Source: Nocardia aurantia (GTDB lineage: Bacteria > Actinomycetota > Actinomycetes > Mycobacteriales > Mycobacteriaceae). Taken from it: a stretch of 64,000 nt of DNA. The notes below the pieces were generated by a model. It saw only the letters and a list, made by a program, of their open reading frames with translations, did not search any database and was not told the DNA's origin. Shown piece after piece: positions 25,686-35,365 of the stretch. Position 1 is the stretch's first letter; each line of letters opens with the position of its first letter. A program made the position numbers and the translations under genes. Location: contig NZ_WEGI01000004.1 of NCBI RefSeq assembly GCF_009604425.1, forward strand, positions 124,001 to 188,000, given 5' to 3'.

Positions 25686-27362
25686 ATGGCGGAGTTCATT
25701 TATCAAATGATCAAGGTTCGTAAGGCGCACGGTGACAAGGTCGTTCTCGATGACGTGACCTTGAATTTCCTCCCCGGTGCCAAGATCGGCGTGGTCGGTC
25801 CGAACGGCGCCGGTAAATCGAGCGTGCTGAAGATCATGGCCGGATTGGACAAGCCGAACAACGGTGACGCATTCCTCGCCCCCGGCGCGACGGTCGGAAT
25901 CCTGCAGCAGGAGCCGCCGCTGAACGAGGAGAAGACCGTTCGCGGCAACGTCGAGGAGGGCCTCGGCGAGATCAAGGTGAAGCTGGATCGCTTCAACGAG
26001 ATCGCGGAACTCATGGCCACCGAGTACTCCGACGAGCTCATGGACGAGATGGGCAGGCTGCAGGAGGACCTCGACCACGCCGACGCGTGGGATGTGGACT
26101 CGCAGCTCGAGCAGGCCATGGACGCGCTGCGCTGCCCGCCGCCGGACGAGCCGGTCACCAAGCTCTCCGGTGGTGAGCGCCGCCGGGTGGCGCTGTGCAA
26201 GCTGCTGCTGAGCAAGCCCGACCTGCTGTTGCTCGACGAGCCCACCAACCATCTCGATGCGGAGAGCGTCAACTGGCTGGAACAGCACCTGGCCCAGTAC
26301 CAGGGCGCCGTGCTGGCCGTCACCCACGACCGGTACTTCCTGGACAATGTGGCCGGCTGGATCATGGAACTCGACCGCGGCCGCGCCTATCCGTACGAGG
26401 GCAACTACTCCACTTATCTGGAGAAGAAGGCCGAGCGGCTCGAGGTCCAGGGCAAGAAGGATCAGAAGCTGCAGAAGCGGCTCAAGGAGGAGCTGGCCTG
26501 GGTGCGGTCCGGCGCCAAGGCCCGGCAGGCCAAGAACAAGGCCCGCCTCGGCCGCTACGAGGAGATGGCCGCGGAGGCCGAGAAGATGCGGAAGCTGGAC
26601 TTCGAGGAGATCCAGATTCCCGCCGGGCCGCGGCTGGGCAGTGTGGTGGTCGAGGTCGAGCATCTGGACAAGGGGTTCGGCGACCGCCCGTTGATCAAGG
26701 ATCTGTCGTTCACGTTGCCGCGCAACGGCATCGTCGGCGTCATCGGCCCCAACGGTGTCGGCAAGACCACGCTGTTCAAGACCATCGTCGGGCTGGAGTC
26801 GCCGGACAGCGGCACGGTCCGCATCGGTGACACGGTCAAGTTGAGCTATGTCGACCAGAACCGAGCCGGTATCGACCCGAAGAAGACGGTGTGGCAGGTC
26901 GTCTCCGAAGGCCTGGACTTCATCCAGGTCGGCAACCAGGAAATGCCTTCGCGTGCTTATGTGTCCGCGTTCGGCTTCAAGGGCCCGGATCAGCAGAAGC
27001 CGGCCGGGGTGCTCTCCGGTGGTGAGCGCAACCGGCTGAACCTGGCGATGACCCTCAAGCAGGGCGGCAACCTGATCCTGCTGGACGAGCCGACCAACGA
27101 CCTTGACGTCGAAACCCTCGGCTCGCTGGAGAACGCGCTGGAGCAGTTCCCCGGTTGTGCCGTGGTCATCTCCCACGACCGGTGGTTCCTGGACCGCACC
27201 TGCACCCACATCCTGGCGTGGGAGGGCGACGACGCCAATCCCGCCGAGTGGTTCTGGTTCGAGGGCAACTTCGAGGCCTACGAGGCGAACAAGGTGGAGC
27301 GCCTGGGCGCCGAGGCGGCCCGGCCGCATCGCGTCACCCACCGGAAGCTGACCCGCGACTGA
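25686..27362 (+). CDS. ettA: Energy-dependent translational throttle protein EttA (ABC-F ATPase)
   Basis: 558 residues from ATG 25686 (MAEFIYQMIKVRKAHGDKVV). Two ABC cassettes: Walker A GPNGAGKSS and signature LSGGERRRVAL with LLLLDEPTNHLD, then GPNGVGKTT and LSGGERNRLNL with LILLDEPTNDLD. Between them lies the charged linker (KKDQKLQKRLKEELAWVRS), and the first cassette carries an arm domain. There are no membrane helices. EttA binds the ribosomal E site and gates the start of elongation according to ADP/ATP. A perfect hairpin follows the stop. Confidence 0.95.
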   Translation: MAEFIYQMIKVRKAHGDKVVLDDVTLNFLPGAKIGVVGPNGAGKSSVLKIMAGLDKPNNGDAFLAPGATVGILQQEPPLNEEKTVRGNVEEGLGEIKVKLDRFNEIAELMATEYSDELMDEMGRLQEDLDHADAWDVDSQLEQAMDALRCPPPDEPVTKLSGGERRRVALCKLLLSKPDLLLLDEPTNHLDAESVNWLEQHLAQYQGAVLAVTHDRYFLDNVAGWIMELDRGRAYPYEGNYSTYLEKKAERLEVQGKKDQKLQKRLKEELAWVRSGAKARQAKNKARLGRYEEMAAEAEKMRKLDFEEIQIPAGPRLGSVVVEVEHLDKGFGDRPLIKDLSFTLPRNGIVGVIGPNGVGKTTLFKTIVGLESPDSGTVRIGDTVKLSYVDQNRAGIDPKKTVWQVVSEGLDFIQVGNQEMPSRAYVSAFGFKGPDQQKPAGVLSGGERNRLNLAMTLKQGGNLILLDEPTNDLDVETLGSLENALEQFPGCAVVISHDRWFLDRTCTHILAWEGDDANPAEWFWFEGNFEAYEANKVERLGAEAARPHRVTHRKLTRD

Positions 27363-27379
27363 TCGTCCGGGGGTACGGA

Positions 27380-27411
27380 CCGTTCCGGAGCGTCGACACG
27401 CTCCGGAACGG
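27380..27411 (+). terminator. Hairpin terminator after ettA
   Basis: The arms CCGTTCCGGAGCGT and ACGCTCCGGAACGG pair perfectly over 14 bp around the loop CGAC. It starts 17 bases after the ettA stop. The U-tract is poor, as is usual in high-GC actinobacteria. Confidence 0.85.
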
Positions 27412-27699
27412 CCCCTTCGATTACCTCGCAGCAAACCGGTTATCGGCCGGTTACCATCAGGCGAATTGTGTTGTTCGTCATATGTCGGACATGCGCCAAA
27501 ATATCGTCGGCGCAACGTTTGTCGTTCGCTACCTGGAATTTCTGGTGGCGCGTGGGTGAGGTCGTACCGACCGGTCCGTCTTGATAACTGAACGACACCC
27601 CAGCTTTGGAAAGAATCCACTCCGCCTGCCGTGTCGCGCAGCTACTCTCGACTCCGGCGTCACTTTGTTACGGAACCGAATCCGAGGAGCTGGCGAAGA
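27412..27699. other. Promoter region of the glutamate dehydrogenase gene
   Basis: 288 bp of comparatively AT-rich sequence between the ettA terminator and the start of gdh. No gene is seen. It should hold the gdh promoter; I cannot pick a single -10/-35 pair with confidence. Confidence 0.5.
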
Positions 27700-30600
27700 A
27701 TGACAGTCTCGTCCGAATTGTCCACAGCCGCATGGGTTGCCGGGATGCCCGACCCCTTGCGCGGCGATCTCGCCACCCTCGAGGAGGCGTATTTCCGCCA
27801 TGTGGACGCCGGCGATCTCGACTGTGTCATCACCGGTGATTCGATGGAAGTGTTCCGGCGGCATCTCGAGTTAGGTATGCAACGCCGATCGGGGCAGGCC
27901 CGCATGCGTGTGTACCACCCCGACGACGGCACCGGCCTCGGCGCCGCGGTGCAACTCGTCACGGACGACATGCCGCTGCTGGTCGAATCCGTGACCGCCG
28001 CGCTGGCCCGCCGGGCCATCAGCGTGAGCGAGGTGATCCACCCGATCTTCGAGGTGACCCGGGACGCCGACGGTCATCTGGTATCGGCGGCGCCGCACGA
28101 GGTCGACGGCAACGGCGTGACCGGACTGCGGGAGTCCTGGATGCATGTGCAACTGCATCCGGCCACGAGCCCGGAGTTGTTGTCCCGCATCGAATCCGAA
28201 CTCCCGAACGTATTGTCCGACGTGCGCCGGGTGATCGGCGACACCGAGGCGATGCGGACAGTGCAGGACCGGCTCACCGGGCTGCTGGAGGCGGCCGCCG
28301 ACGCCGGCGCGCCCCCGTTCTCCCGATCCGACCTGATCGACTGCGCGAACCTGCTGCGCTGGCTCGCGGACGGGCACTTCACGGTGCTCGGCTACGCCCG
28401 ATTCCATCGCGCCGAACCGGGCGGTCAGGCGAAATCCGTTGTCGTGCCGGACAGTTGCCTCGGCGTGCTGCGGCCGGATCAGGGCCGCGGCACCGACTTC
28501 GAGGTCCCGGTCAACGGCGGCGAGCGTCCGCTGCTGACACTCACGCAGGGCCTGGTGCCCTCGACCGTGCACCGGACGGTGTACCCGTACTTCGTGGGGG
28601 TGGCCGAATCCGATCCGTCCGGGGCCATCGTCGGCGAGCACCTGTTCGTCGGTGTGTTCACGGTGACCGCGCTACACGAGAACGTCCTGGAGATCCCGGT
28701 CGTCGAGCGCCGGGTGCGGACCGTGATCGAACAGAGCGGTTTCGACCTGGAATCCTTCTCCGGGCAGGCGATGCTGGAGGTGATCCAGTCCTTCCCGCGC
28801 GCGGAGCTGTTCTCCTCGGATGTGGACACCCTGCGCCGCACCGCCGGCGCGGTGCTCAACGTGAGCATGCGCCGCCAGGTGCGGCTGTTCCTGCGCTCGG
28901 ATTCCTACGGCCGCTTCGTGGCCTGCATGGTGTACCTGCCGCGCGATCGCTACACCACCCGGGCGCGGCTGGAGATGCAGGACATCCTGGTCCGCGAGTT
29001 CGGCGGCGTCTCCATCGAGTACTCGGCCCGCGTGTCCGAAAGCGACCTGGCCAGTGTGTATTTCACCGTCCGGATGCCCGGTCCGGGCGCGACGGTGGAC
29101 ACCTCCGAGGAGAACCGGCTGCGCATCCAGACGCTGCTGGCCGAGGCCACGCACACCTGGGACGACCGCCTGCGCGACGAGTCGGCCACCTCGGCCGTAC
29201 TGGATCCCGCTGTCGTACAACGGTATTCGGATGCCTTCCCGGACGCGTACAAGCAGGACTTCGAACCGGTCCGGGCCCTGGCCGATGTCGTTCGGCTGGA
29301 GCGGCTGGGCGACGACGGCATCCATCAGCACCTGTACCGCCGCGTCGGCTCGGCGCCGGGCTCGTGGCGGTTCACCCTCTACATCGGCACCGGCATCTCG
29401 CTGAGTCAGGTGCTGCCGCTGTTGCAGAGTCTCGGCGTGGAGGTGGTCGACGAGCGGCCTTACCATCTGCGGCTCGCCGACGGAAACCAGTTCTGGATCT
29501 ACGATTTCGGCCTCCAGGCCCGCCCCGATCTGCTGCGCGCGTCGCTGGACCGGGACATGGATTCCGAGCTGGTGGAGACGGCCGACCGGCTGGCCCTGCT
29601 CGACGCGCGCGAGCGCGGGCTGCGGGAGCGGTTCACCGCGGCCTTCGAGGCGCTCTGGTACGGCCGCGCCGAGGCCGACCCGCTCAACGAGCTGGTGCTG
29701 CGGGCCGAGCTGCCGTGGCGGTCGGTATCGATCCTGCGCGCCTACTCGAAATACCTGCAGCAGGCCGGTTTTCCCTACAGCCAGGCGAATATCGCCCGGG
29801 TGCTGCTCGGGTCGCCGGACGCGGCGCGTGGGTTCGTGCAGTTGTTCGCGGCGCTGTTCGATCCGGATGCCGCGTCGGCGCAGCGGGCGGTCGAGCTCGA
29901 GACCGAGGTGCGCGAGCGCATCGACGCCGTGGTGAGTCTGGACGCCGACCGCATCCTGCGCGCGGTGCTCAGCCTGGTACGAGCGACGTTGCGCACCAAC
30001 TACTTCGTCGTCGACGGCGAAGGGCGTCCCCGGGATTACCTGTCGGTCAAGGTCGAACCGCGGGAGATCGCGGAACTGCCGAAGCCGCGTCCGCAGTTCG
30101 AGATCTTCGTGTATTCGCCGCGGGTGGAGGGTGTGCATCTGCGGTTCGGTGCGGTGGCGCGTGGTGGGTTGCGGTGGTCGGATCGGCTGGAGGATTTCCG
30201 GACGGAGATTCTGGGTCTGGTGAAGGCGCAGGCGGTGAAGAACGCGGTGATCGTGCCGGTGGGTGCGAAGGGTGGTTTCGTGGTGAAACAGCCCCCCGCG
30301 GCCACCGGTGATCCGGTCGCCGACCGCCAGGCCCTGCAAGCCGAGGGCATCGCCTGCTACCGGACGCTGATCTCGGGCCTGCTGGATGTCACCGACAATG
30401 TGGACCGGCCCACCGGCCGGGTCGTTCCGCCGGCGCGGGTGGTGCGCCGTGACGGTGACGACACGTATCTGGTGGTCGCGGCGGACAAGGGCACGGCGAC
30501 GTTCTCGGATATCGCCAATGATGTTGCGGGGCAGTACGGTTTCTGGTTGGGTGACGCGTTCGCGTCGGGTGGCTCGGTGGGTTACGACCACAAGGCGATG

Positions 30601-32604
30601 GGGATCACCGCGCGTGGTGCGTGGGAGAGTGTGAAGCGGCACTTCGCGGAGATGGGTGTCGATACGCAGTCCGAGGACTTCACCGTGGTGGGTGTGGGTG
30701 ACATGTCCGGTGATGTGTTCGGTAACGGAATGTTGTTGTCGGAGCACATTCGTCTGGTGGCGGCGTTCGATCATCGGCATGTCTTCGTGGATCCGGATCC
30801 GGTGGCGGCGAGTTCGTTCCGGGAGCGGCAGCGGTTGTTCGCTCTGCCGCGGTCGTCGTGGGCGGACTACGACACCTCGCTGATCAGCCCCGGTGGCGGT
30901 GTGTGGGACCGCACGGTGAAGTCGGTGCCCGTCAGCCCTCAGATGCGCGAGGCACTGGGCCTGGCCGCCGACATCGAATCGCTGTCGCCGCCGGAACTGA
31001 TCCGCGCCATCCTGCACTCTCCAGTCGACCTGCTGTGGAACGGCGGCATCGGCACCTACATCAAGGCGCACGGCGAGACCAACGCCGAGGTGGGCGACAA
31101 GTCCAACGACGCGGTCCGGGTGAACGCCGATCAGCTGCGGGTGCGGGTCATCGGCGAGGGGGGCAACCTCGGTGTCACCGCCCTGGGGCGCATCGAGTTC
31201 TGCGCGCACGGCGGTAAGTGCAACACCGACGCCCTGGACAACTCCGCCGGTGTGGACTGCTCCGACCACGAGGTCAACATCAAGGTGCTGCTGGACACCG
31301 TGGTGTCCTCCGGCGAACTGGCCGCCGCCGAGCGCAACCCGCTGCTGGCATCGATGACCGACGAGGTGTCGGAACTCGTTCTCGCGGACAATATTTCGCA
31401 GAACTTCCTGATGGGCATGTCCCGCACCGAGGCGCCGCGGATGCTCAACGTGCACATGCGCCTGATCGACGATCTGGTGGCCCGGCGCGGGCTGGACCGC
31501 GAACTGGAAGCGCTGCCGTCGGATACCGAGATGCGTCAGCGGCTCGACGCCGACAGCGGCCTCACCTCGCCGGAGCTGTCGAATCTGATGGCGCACGTGA
31601 AGCTGGCGCTGAAGTCGGATCTGCTCGACGGCGACCTGCCCGACAGCGCCTATTTCGCCGCCAGGCTGCCGCGGTACTTCCCGACGCCGCTGCGCGAGCG
31701 GTTCGCCGCCGCCATCAAGAAGCACCGGCTGCGCCGGGAGATCCTGGCGACCATGATGGTCAACGAGATGGTCGACTACGGCGGCATCACCTACGCCTTC
31801 CGGCTCGGTGAGGAGATCGGCGCCACCGGATCGGACGCCGTCCGCGCATTCGCGGCTGCCACCAGGATCTTCGACCTCTCCGCCGTCTGGGACCGGATCC
31901 GGGAGACCTCGGCACCCACCGCGGTCAAGGACGAACTGGAACTGGAGACCAAGCGCACCCTGGATCGCGCCTCCCGCTGGCTGCTGTCCAACCGGCCGCA
32001 GCCGGTCGCCGTCGGCGCCGAGATCCACCGGTACGCGGGCAAGGTCGCCGAACTGGCGCCGAGGGTGCCGGGATGGCTGCGCGGCCACCACATCGACAGC
32101 CTCCAGCAGCAATCCGCGGACCTCATCGCGCAGGGCGCGCCGGCGGATCTGGCCATCGAGGTGTTCGGACTGCTCAACCTGTTCTCGCTGCTGGACGTGA
32201 TCGACATCGCCGACATCACCGACCGCAGCGGCGAGGAGGTGGGCGCGCTGTACTACGCGCTGAACGAGCACCTCAAGATCGACTGGCTGCTGGCCGCGGT
32301 CAGCCATCTGGAACGCGGCGACCGCTGGCATTCGCTGGCCCGGCTCGCGTTGCGCGACGACATGTACGGGTCGCTGCGCTCGCTCACCCTCGACGTGCTC
32401 TCCGGTGGCGATCCGGAGGAGACGGCGGAGGAGAAGATCGCGTACTGGGAGTCGAAGAACCAGTCCCGGCTCGGCCGTGCCCGCGCGGCCCTGTCGGAGC
32501 TCTTCGAGTCCGGCACACACGATTTGGCGACGTTGTCGGTGGCCGCGCGGCAGGTACGCAGCATGGTCAGCGGTGTCGGTGCGCAGTCCGAGGTACCGCG
32601 CTGA
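27700..32604 (+). CDS. gdh: NAD-specific glutamate dehydrogenase, large (180 kDa) class
   Basis: 1634 residues from ATG 27700 with GAGGAG 11 bases upstream. Length and layout match the actinobacterial L-180 glutamate dehydrogenase, which makes 2-oxoglutarate and ammonium from glutamate. The N-terminal ~700 residues are regulatory ACT-like domains. The catalytic core begins near residue 780 (FEIFVYSPRVEGVHLRFGAVARGGLRWSDR) and has PVGAKGGFVVKQ with the active-site Lys, GVGDMSGDVFGNGML, and NGGIGTYIKA for NAD binding. About 30.1-30.9 kb of the gene uses G/T-ending codons more than the flanks. A 17-bp hairpin follows the stop. Confidence 0.93.
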   Translation: MTVSSELSTAAWVAGMPDPLRGDLATLEEAYFRHVDAGDLDCVITGDSMEVFRRHLELGMQRRSGQARMRVYHPDDGTGLGAAVQLVTDDMPLLVESVTAALARRAISVSEVIHPIFEVTRDADGHLVSAAPHEVDGNGVTGLRESWMHVQLHPATSPELLSRIESELPNVLSDVRRVIGDTEAMRTVQDRLTGLLEAAADAGAPPFSRSDLIDCANLLRWLADGHFTVLGYARFHRAEPGGQAKSVVVPDSCLGVLRPDQGRGTDFEVPVNGGERPLLTLTQGLVPSTVHRTVYPYFVGVAESDPSGAIVGEHLFVGVFTVTALHENVLEIPVVERRVRTVIEQSGFDLESFSGQAMLEVIQSFPRAELFSSDVDTLRRTAGAVLNVSMRRQVRLFLRSDSYGRFVACMVYLPRDRYTTRARLEMQDILVREFGGVSIEYSARVSESDLASVYFTVRMPGPGATVDTSEENRLRIQTLLAEATHTWDDRLRDESATSAVLDPAVVQRYSDAFPDAYKQDFEPVRALADVVRLERLGDDGIHQHLYRRVGSAPGSWRFTLYIGTGISLSQVLPLLQSLGVEVVDERPYHLRLADGNQFWIYDFGLQARPDLLRASLDRDMDSELVETADRLALLDARERGLRERFTAAFEALWYGRAEADPLNELVLRAELPWRSVSILRAYSKYLQQAGFPYSQANIARVLLGSPDAARGFVQLFAALFDPDAASAQRAVELETEVRERIDAVVSLDADRILRAVLSLVRATLRTNYFVVDGEGRPRDYLSVKVEPREIAELPKPRPQFEIFVYSPRVEGVHLRFGAVARGGLRWSDRLEDFRTEILGLVKAQAVKNAVIVPVGAKGGFVVKQPPAATGDPVADRQALQAEGIACYRTLISGLLDVTDNVDRPTGRVVPPARVVRRDGDDTYLVVAADKGTATFSDIANDVAGQYGFWLGDAFASGGSVGYDHKAMGITARGAWESVKRHFAEMGVDTQSEDFTVVGVGDMSGDVFGNGMLLSEHIRLVAAFDHRHVFVDPDPVAASSFRERQRLFALPRSSWADYDTSLISPGGGVWDRTVKSVPVSPQMREALGLAADIESLSPPELIRAILHSPVDLLWNGGIGTYIKAHGETNAEVGDKSNDAVRVNADQLRVRVIGEGGNLGVTALGRIEFCAHGGKCNTDALDNSAGVDCSDHEVNIKVLLDTVVSSGELAAAERNPLLASMTDEVSELVLADNISQNFLMGMSRTEAPRMLNVHMRLIDDLVARRGLDRELEALPSDTEMRQRLDADSGLTSPELSNLMAHVKLALKSDLLDGDLPDSAYFAARLPRYFPTPLRERFAAAIKKHRLRREILATMMVNEMVDYGGITYAFRLGEEIGATGSDAVRAFAAATRIFDLSAVWDRIRETSAPTAVKDELELETKRTLDRASRWLLSNRPQPVAVGAEIHRYAGKVAELAPRVPGWLRGHHIDSLQQQSADLIAQGAPADLAIEVFGLLNLFSLLDVIDIADITDRSGEEVGALYYALNEHLKIDWLLAAVSHLERGDRWHSLARLALRDDMYGSLRSLTLDVLSGGDPEETAEEKIAYWESKNQSRLGRARAALSELFESGTHDLATLSVAARQVRSMVSGVGAQSEVPR

Positions 32605-32617
32605 CCTCACCCCCACG

Positions 32618-32667
32618 GGAAACCTTCCTGCGGCACCGCCATACTGGTGAGCCGTAGGAAGGTTTCC
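32618..32667 (+). terminator. Long hairpin after gdh
   Basis: The arms 32618-32634 (GGAAACCTTCCTGCGGC) and 32651-32667 (GCCGTAGGAAGGTTTCC) pair over 17 bp, with one G-T pair, around a 16-base loop. It begins 13 bases after the gdh stop and probably ends that transcript. Confidence 0.8.
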
Positions 32668-32766
32668 GGCCACCGCCCCGCCGGAACCGTCGGCGTGTGT
32701 CGATCCTGTGCACTGTGGCACGAACCGCGAATTGTCGAGCGGGGCTGAATTCATGGGAGGTAACGC

Positions 32767-33240
32767 ATGTCGAATGTCGGTGCTCCGGTGACGAACGGAC
32801 ACGCGGCGAGCACTGCCCTGCTGCTGCCCCAGCGCTACCACGCAAAGGTCGAGGTTCGCTGGTCGGATATGGATGTGTTCCAGCACATCAACCATGCCCG
32901 CATGGTGACGCTGCTGGAGGAGGCACGAATTCCCTGGTTGTTCGAGGACGACCGCCCCACCGCCGGGTTGCGGTCCGGCTGTGTGCTCACCGATCTGCAC
33001 GTCCGCTACCGCGGCCAGCTCCGGCACCGCGACACCCCACTGGACATCGCGATGTGGGTGGAGAAGCTGCGTGCGGTCGATTTCACGATCGGCTACGAGG
33101 TGCGCGCCAACGACGCCGCTCCGGGTTCGCCGCCGGCGGTGATGGCCACCACGCAGCTGGCCGCCTTCGACATCGATACCCAGCGGTTGCGCCGGCTCAC
33201 GGTTCCGGAGCGGGACTATCTGTCGTTGTGGAAGGTTTAG
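32767..33240 (+). CDS. Acyl-CoA thioesterase, hot-dog fold (Rv2475c-like)
   Basis: 157 residues, ATG 32767 with GGGAGG upstream. The 4HBT motif is at VRWSDMDVFQHINHARMVTLLEEAR, where the Asp of SDMD and the N/H positions form the active site; WVEKLRAVDFTIGYEV follows. The family hydrolyses fatty or aromatic acyl-CoA esters. The stop TAG shares a base with the GTG of the next gene, so the two are co-translated, as in the corresponding mycobacterial pair. Confidence 0.88.
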   Translation: MSNVGAPVTNGHAASTALLLPQRYHAKVEVRWSDMDVFQHINHARMVTLLEEARIPWLFEDDRPTAGLRSGCVLTDLHVRYRGQLRHRDTPLDIAMWVEKLRAVDFTIGYEVRANDAAPGSPPAVMATTQLAAFDIDTQRLRRLTVPERDYLSLWKV

Positions 33241-33914
33241 TGACACCTACCCTGCATGTGCACGACCCCGCCGAGCGGGAGAATCTGGCCACCTTCGCAG
33301 GTCATGCGGTGCGGCTGGATCCCGCGGCGGTGATCCGCCTCCGCCGTCGCGGGCACGATTATGTTTCTGCTTGGGCGGCAACGAGTTTCGAGGTACTCGC
33401 GGTCCGGACCGTGGTGGGCGAGCTGGCGCTGGACGACATCACCGTCGCCGGTGACCTCCTGCTGTCGAGCCTGTCCGGTCCGGCCGCGGGCGCCCCGATC
33501 GACCTGGGCTACTCGATGGATTCGGCGTGGCGTAGCTCGCTACCGCCGATGTCGGGTTTCGCGCATGTCGAGGACGTCCCGGCCCGCAGCCTGATCGAAC
33601 TGGCCGAGCGCGGTGCGTCGATCGCGGCAGAGCACGCGGGCGGCCACGGGCCGCCCGCGTCGCTGCTCGATCAGGCGGTGCTCACCGTCACCGGTGGTGC
33701 GGATCGGGTCGAGGTGCCGATGCGGGTCGTCTTCGCCCTCACCGCGATGGATTTCATCCCGCACGGCGGCGACCGCACCGATTCGCGCCGGATCCCGCTC
33801 GACGAGATCGTCCGCGTCCGGGCCACCGCCGCCTGGCTGCGCCTCGACGCCCGCTACGGCTCGGTGGCCCGCCGCCGCGCCGGGGCCGGACCGTCCCTGC
33901 GCGTCCTCGGTTAG
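33240..33914 (+). CDS. Conserved hypothetical protein (Rv2474c-like position)
   Basis: 224 residues from GTG 33240 overlapping the thioesterase stop by one base. There is no transmembrane segment, signal peptide or metal motif. Visible features are an acidic and hydrophobic N-terminal half (HAVRLDPAAVIRLRRRGHDYVSAWAATSFEVLAVRTV) and a C-terminal FIPHGGDRTDSRRIP stretch. Order and coupling to the thioesterase match the mycobacterial gene between the thioesterase and the later aglA/glbO block. Function unknown. Confidence 0.75.
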   Translation: MTPTLHVHDPAERENLATFAGHAVRLDPAAVIRLRRRGHDYVSAWAATSFEVLAVRTVVGELALDDITVAGDLLLSSLSGPAAGAPIDLGYSMDSAWRSSLPPMSGFAHVEDVPARSLIELAERGASIAAEHAGGHGPPASLLDQAVLTVTGGADRVEVPMRVVFALTAMDFIPHGGDRTDSRRIPLDEIVRVRATAAWLRLDARYGSVARRRAGAGPSLRVLG

Positions 33915-34052
33915 CCTCCGGCAGCCGATCACACCGGTCCGGATCTCGGTGTCACCGACCGGAACCCGACGGCCGGTCGCCGCCGCGATGCTCGGGATTG
34001 TCCGCGGCGGTCGCGCTCGGTAGGGGTTGCCACGGACCGGGAGCCGAAGGCC

Positions 34053-34370
34053 TCAGGACACCCCGCAGAGACGCAGCAGCGCCGTCGTCGCGGCTGCCGC
34101 GAGCACAACCAGGATCAGTGGCACCCGCCGCCACGCCAGCACACCGGCCACGAGAACGCCTGCGGGGAGGGCGAATCCGGCCCGATGTCCCCCCGCCGGG
34201 ATGATCAGGGTCGAGGCCAGCGCGGTGAGCAGCACTATCGAACAGATCTCCAGCAACCGGGTGACCCGCGCGGGCACCTTCATGCGCTGCCGCACCATCG
34301 GCCCCGAGAACCGAATGGCGTAGGTGCCCATCGAGAGTGCCGCCACCCCGGCCACGACCGCCCCGTTCAT
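34053..34370 (-). CDS. azlD: AzlD-family branched-chain amino acid exporter subunit
   Basis: 105 residues with three to four membrane helices (VAGVAALSMGTYAIRFSGP, ICSIVLLTALASTLIIPAG, AGVLVAGVLAWR, VVLAAAATTALL). The GTYAIRFSGP segment is typical of AzlD. Its ATG 34370 overlaps the azlC stop by four bases. AzlC and AzlD form a two-subunit exporter of branched-chain amino acids (the BrnFE type). Confidence 0.85.
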   Translation of the reverse strand: MNGAVVAGVAALSMGTYAIRFSGPMVRQRMKVPARVTRLLEICSIVLLTALASTLIIPAGGHRAGFALPAGVLVAGVLAWRRVPLILVVLAAAATTALLRLCGVS

Positions 34371-35290
34371 TCGTGGCCTCCGCCGACGGATCGAATGCCG
34401 AGGGGCGAACCCGGCCGTCCGTCGCCTGATCCGGCAGCAGAGCGAGTGCTCGGAAATCGGCTGTGCGTAGGTGAATCCGGTGGTTCGCCGACCGATCCGG
34501 CACCCGGAATCGCCCTGTGCGCGAGTTCATCGACCTCGGCAAGCGTTGGTTCGTTTGCGGCCGAACATCTTTCACCACATCGCGTGTCCGCCACCGATTC
34601 TTCCCGGCTCACCGGGTTGCGGGTGAGCGCCATCGCGACCAGCAGCGCGACCGGCAAAGCCACCAGCACCGGTAGCCCGGCGGTGAGCAGCGGTGCCGTC
34701 GCCGCCGCGACGACGGCACCGAGCAGGGCGGACCATCGAGTCGCGCGGTCCCCGCGGATCGCCGGGAGCACCAGCGCCACCAGCACCGCCGGGAAGACCG
34801 CGTCCAGCCCGAAGGCGTCGGGATCGGGAACCGCCGCGCCGATGACGACGCCGAGCAGGGCGCCCACCGGCCAGGCCAGCAGCACCCCGAGCCCGCACAT
34901 CCAGTACGCGGCTCGCCGCCGCGCCCGGTCCGGCTGGGCCAGTGACACCGCGACCGACTCGTCGTTCATGATGTGGGTGCCCAGCAACCGCCGCCGGCCC
35001 GTGCCGACCACGTCCGGCAGCGACAGCCCGTACGGCAGATGCCGGGCGTTGACCAGCAGGCCGGCCAGCACCGCCGCGATCACACTGCCACCCGCGGCCA
35101 CGATGCCGACGAACAGCAACTCCGAGCCGCCCGCCAGGACCAGGACGCTGAGCACCAGCGGCAACCAGAACGGCAGGCCGGACGTGACAGCGGTGGCGCC
35201 GTAGGACACGCCGATCATCCCCACCGCCAGGCAGACGGCGGCGATCCCGGTGAGTTCATTCCGATTCAGTGTTCGGTAGATCGAACGCAT
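34367..35290 (-). CDS. azlC: AzlC-family branched-chain amino acid exporter, large subunit, with long hydrophilic tail
   Basis: 307 residues, ATG 35290. The AzlC core spans residues ~10-235, with GMIGVSYGATAVTSGLPFW, GGSELLFVGIVAAGGS, VNARHLPYGLSLP and HIMNDESVAVSLAQ. The last ~70 residues (SREESVADTRCGERCSAANEPTLAEVDELAHR onward) are hydrophilic and not part of the usual fold. No ribosome site is visible: a TATATA lies 4-10 bases before the ATG, so the mRNA may be leaderless. It is divergent from a cupin-XRE regulator, a common partner of azlCD. Confidence 0.85.
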   Translation of the reverse strand: MRSIYRTLNRNELTGIAAVCLAVGMIGVSYGATAVTSGLPFWLPLVLSVLVLAGGSELLFVGIVAAGGSVIAAVLAGLLVNARHLPYGLSLPDVVGTGRRRLLGTHIMNDESVAVSLAQPDRARRRAAYWMCGLGVLLAWPVGALLGVVIGAAVPDPDAFGLDAVFPAVLVALVLPAIRGDRATRWSALLGAVVAAATAPLLTAGLPVLVALPVALLVAMALTRNPVSREESVADTRCGERCSAANEPTLAEVDELAHRAIPGAGSVGEPPDSPTHSRFPSTRSAAGSGDGRPGSPLGIRSVGGGHE

Positions 35291-35291
35291 G

Positions 35292-35302
35292 ACTTATATA
35301 GT
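35292..35302. promoter_or_regulatory. ACTTATATAGT near-palindrome in the azlC / regulator divergent region
   Basis: An AT-rich, nearly symmetrical 11-mer directly before the azlC ATG in otherwise GC-rich DNA. It probably contains the azlC -10 element and may double as the operator of the divergent regulator at 35366. Confidence 0.4.
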
Positions 35303-35365
35303 GAACATCGGGAGCCGGTTCGTCAACGCGGTTCCGGGTGCGTCCGGGTACTGTCGACAACCACC

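Noticed and set aside
28672..33246. 1524-codon open frame on the minus strand opposite gdh
   Set aside because: It mirrors the codon structure of gdh in very GC-rich DNA, is full of His, Gln and Arg runs and resembles no protein; gdh on the plus strand is unmistakable.
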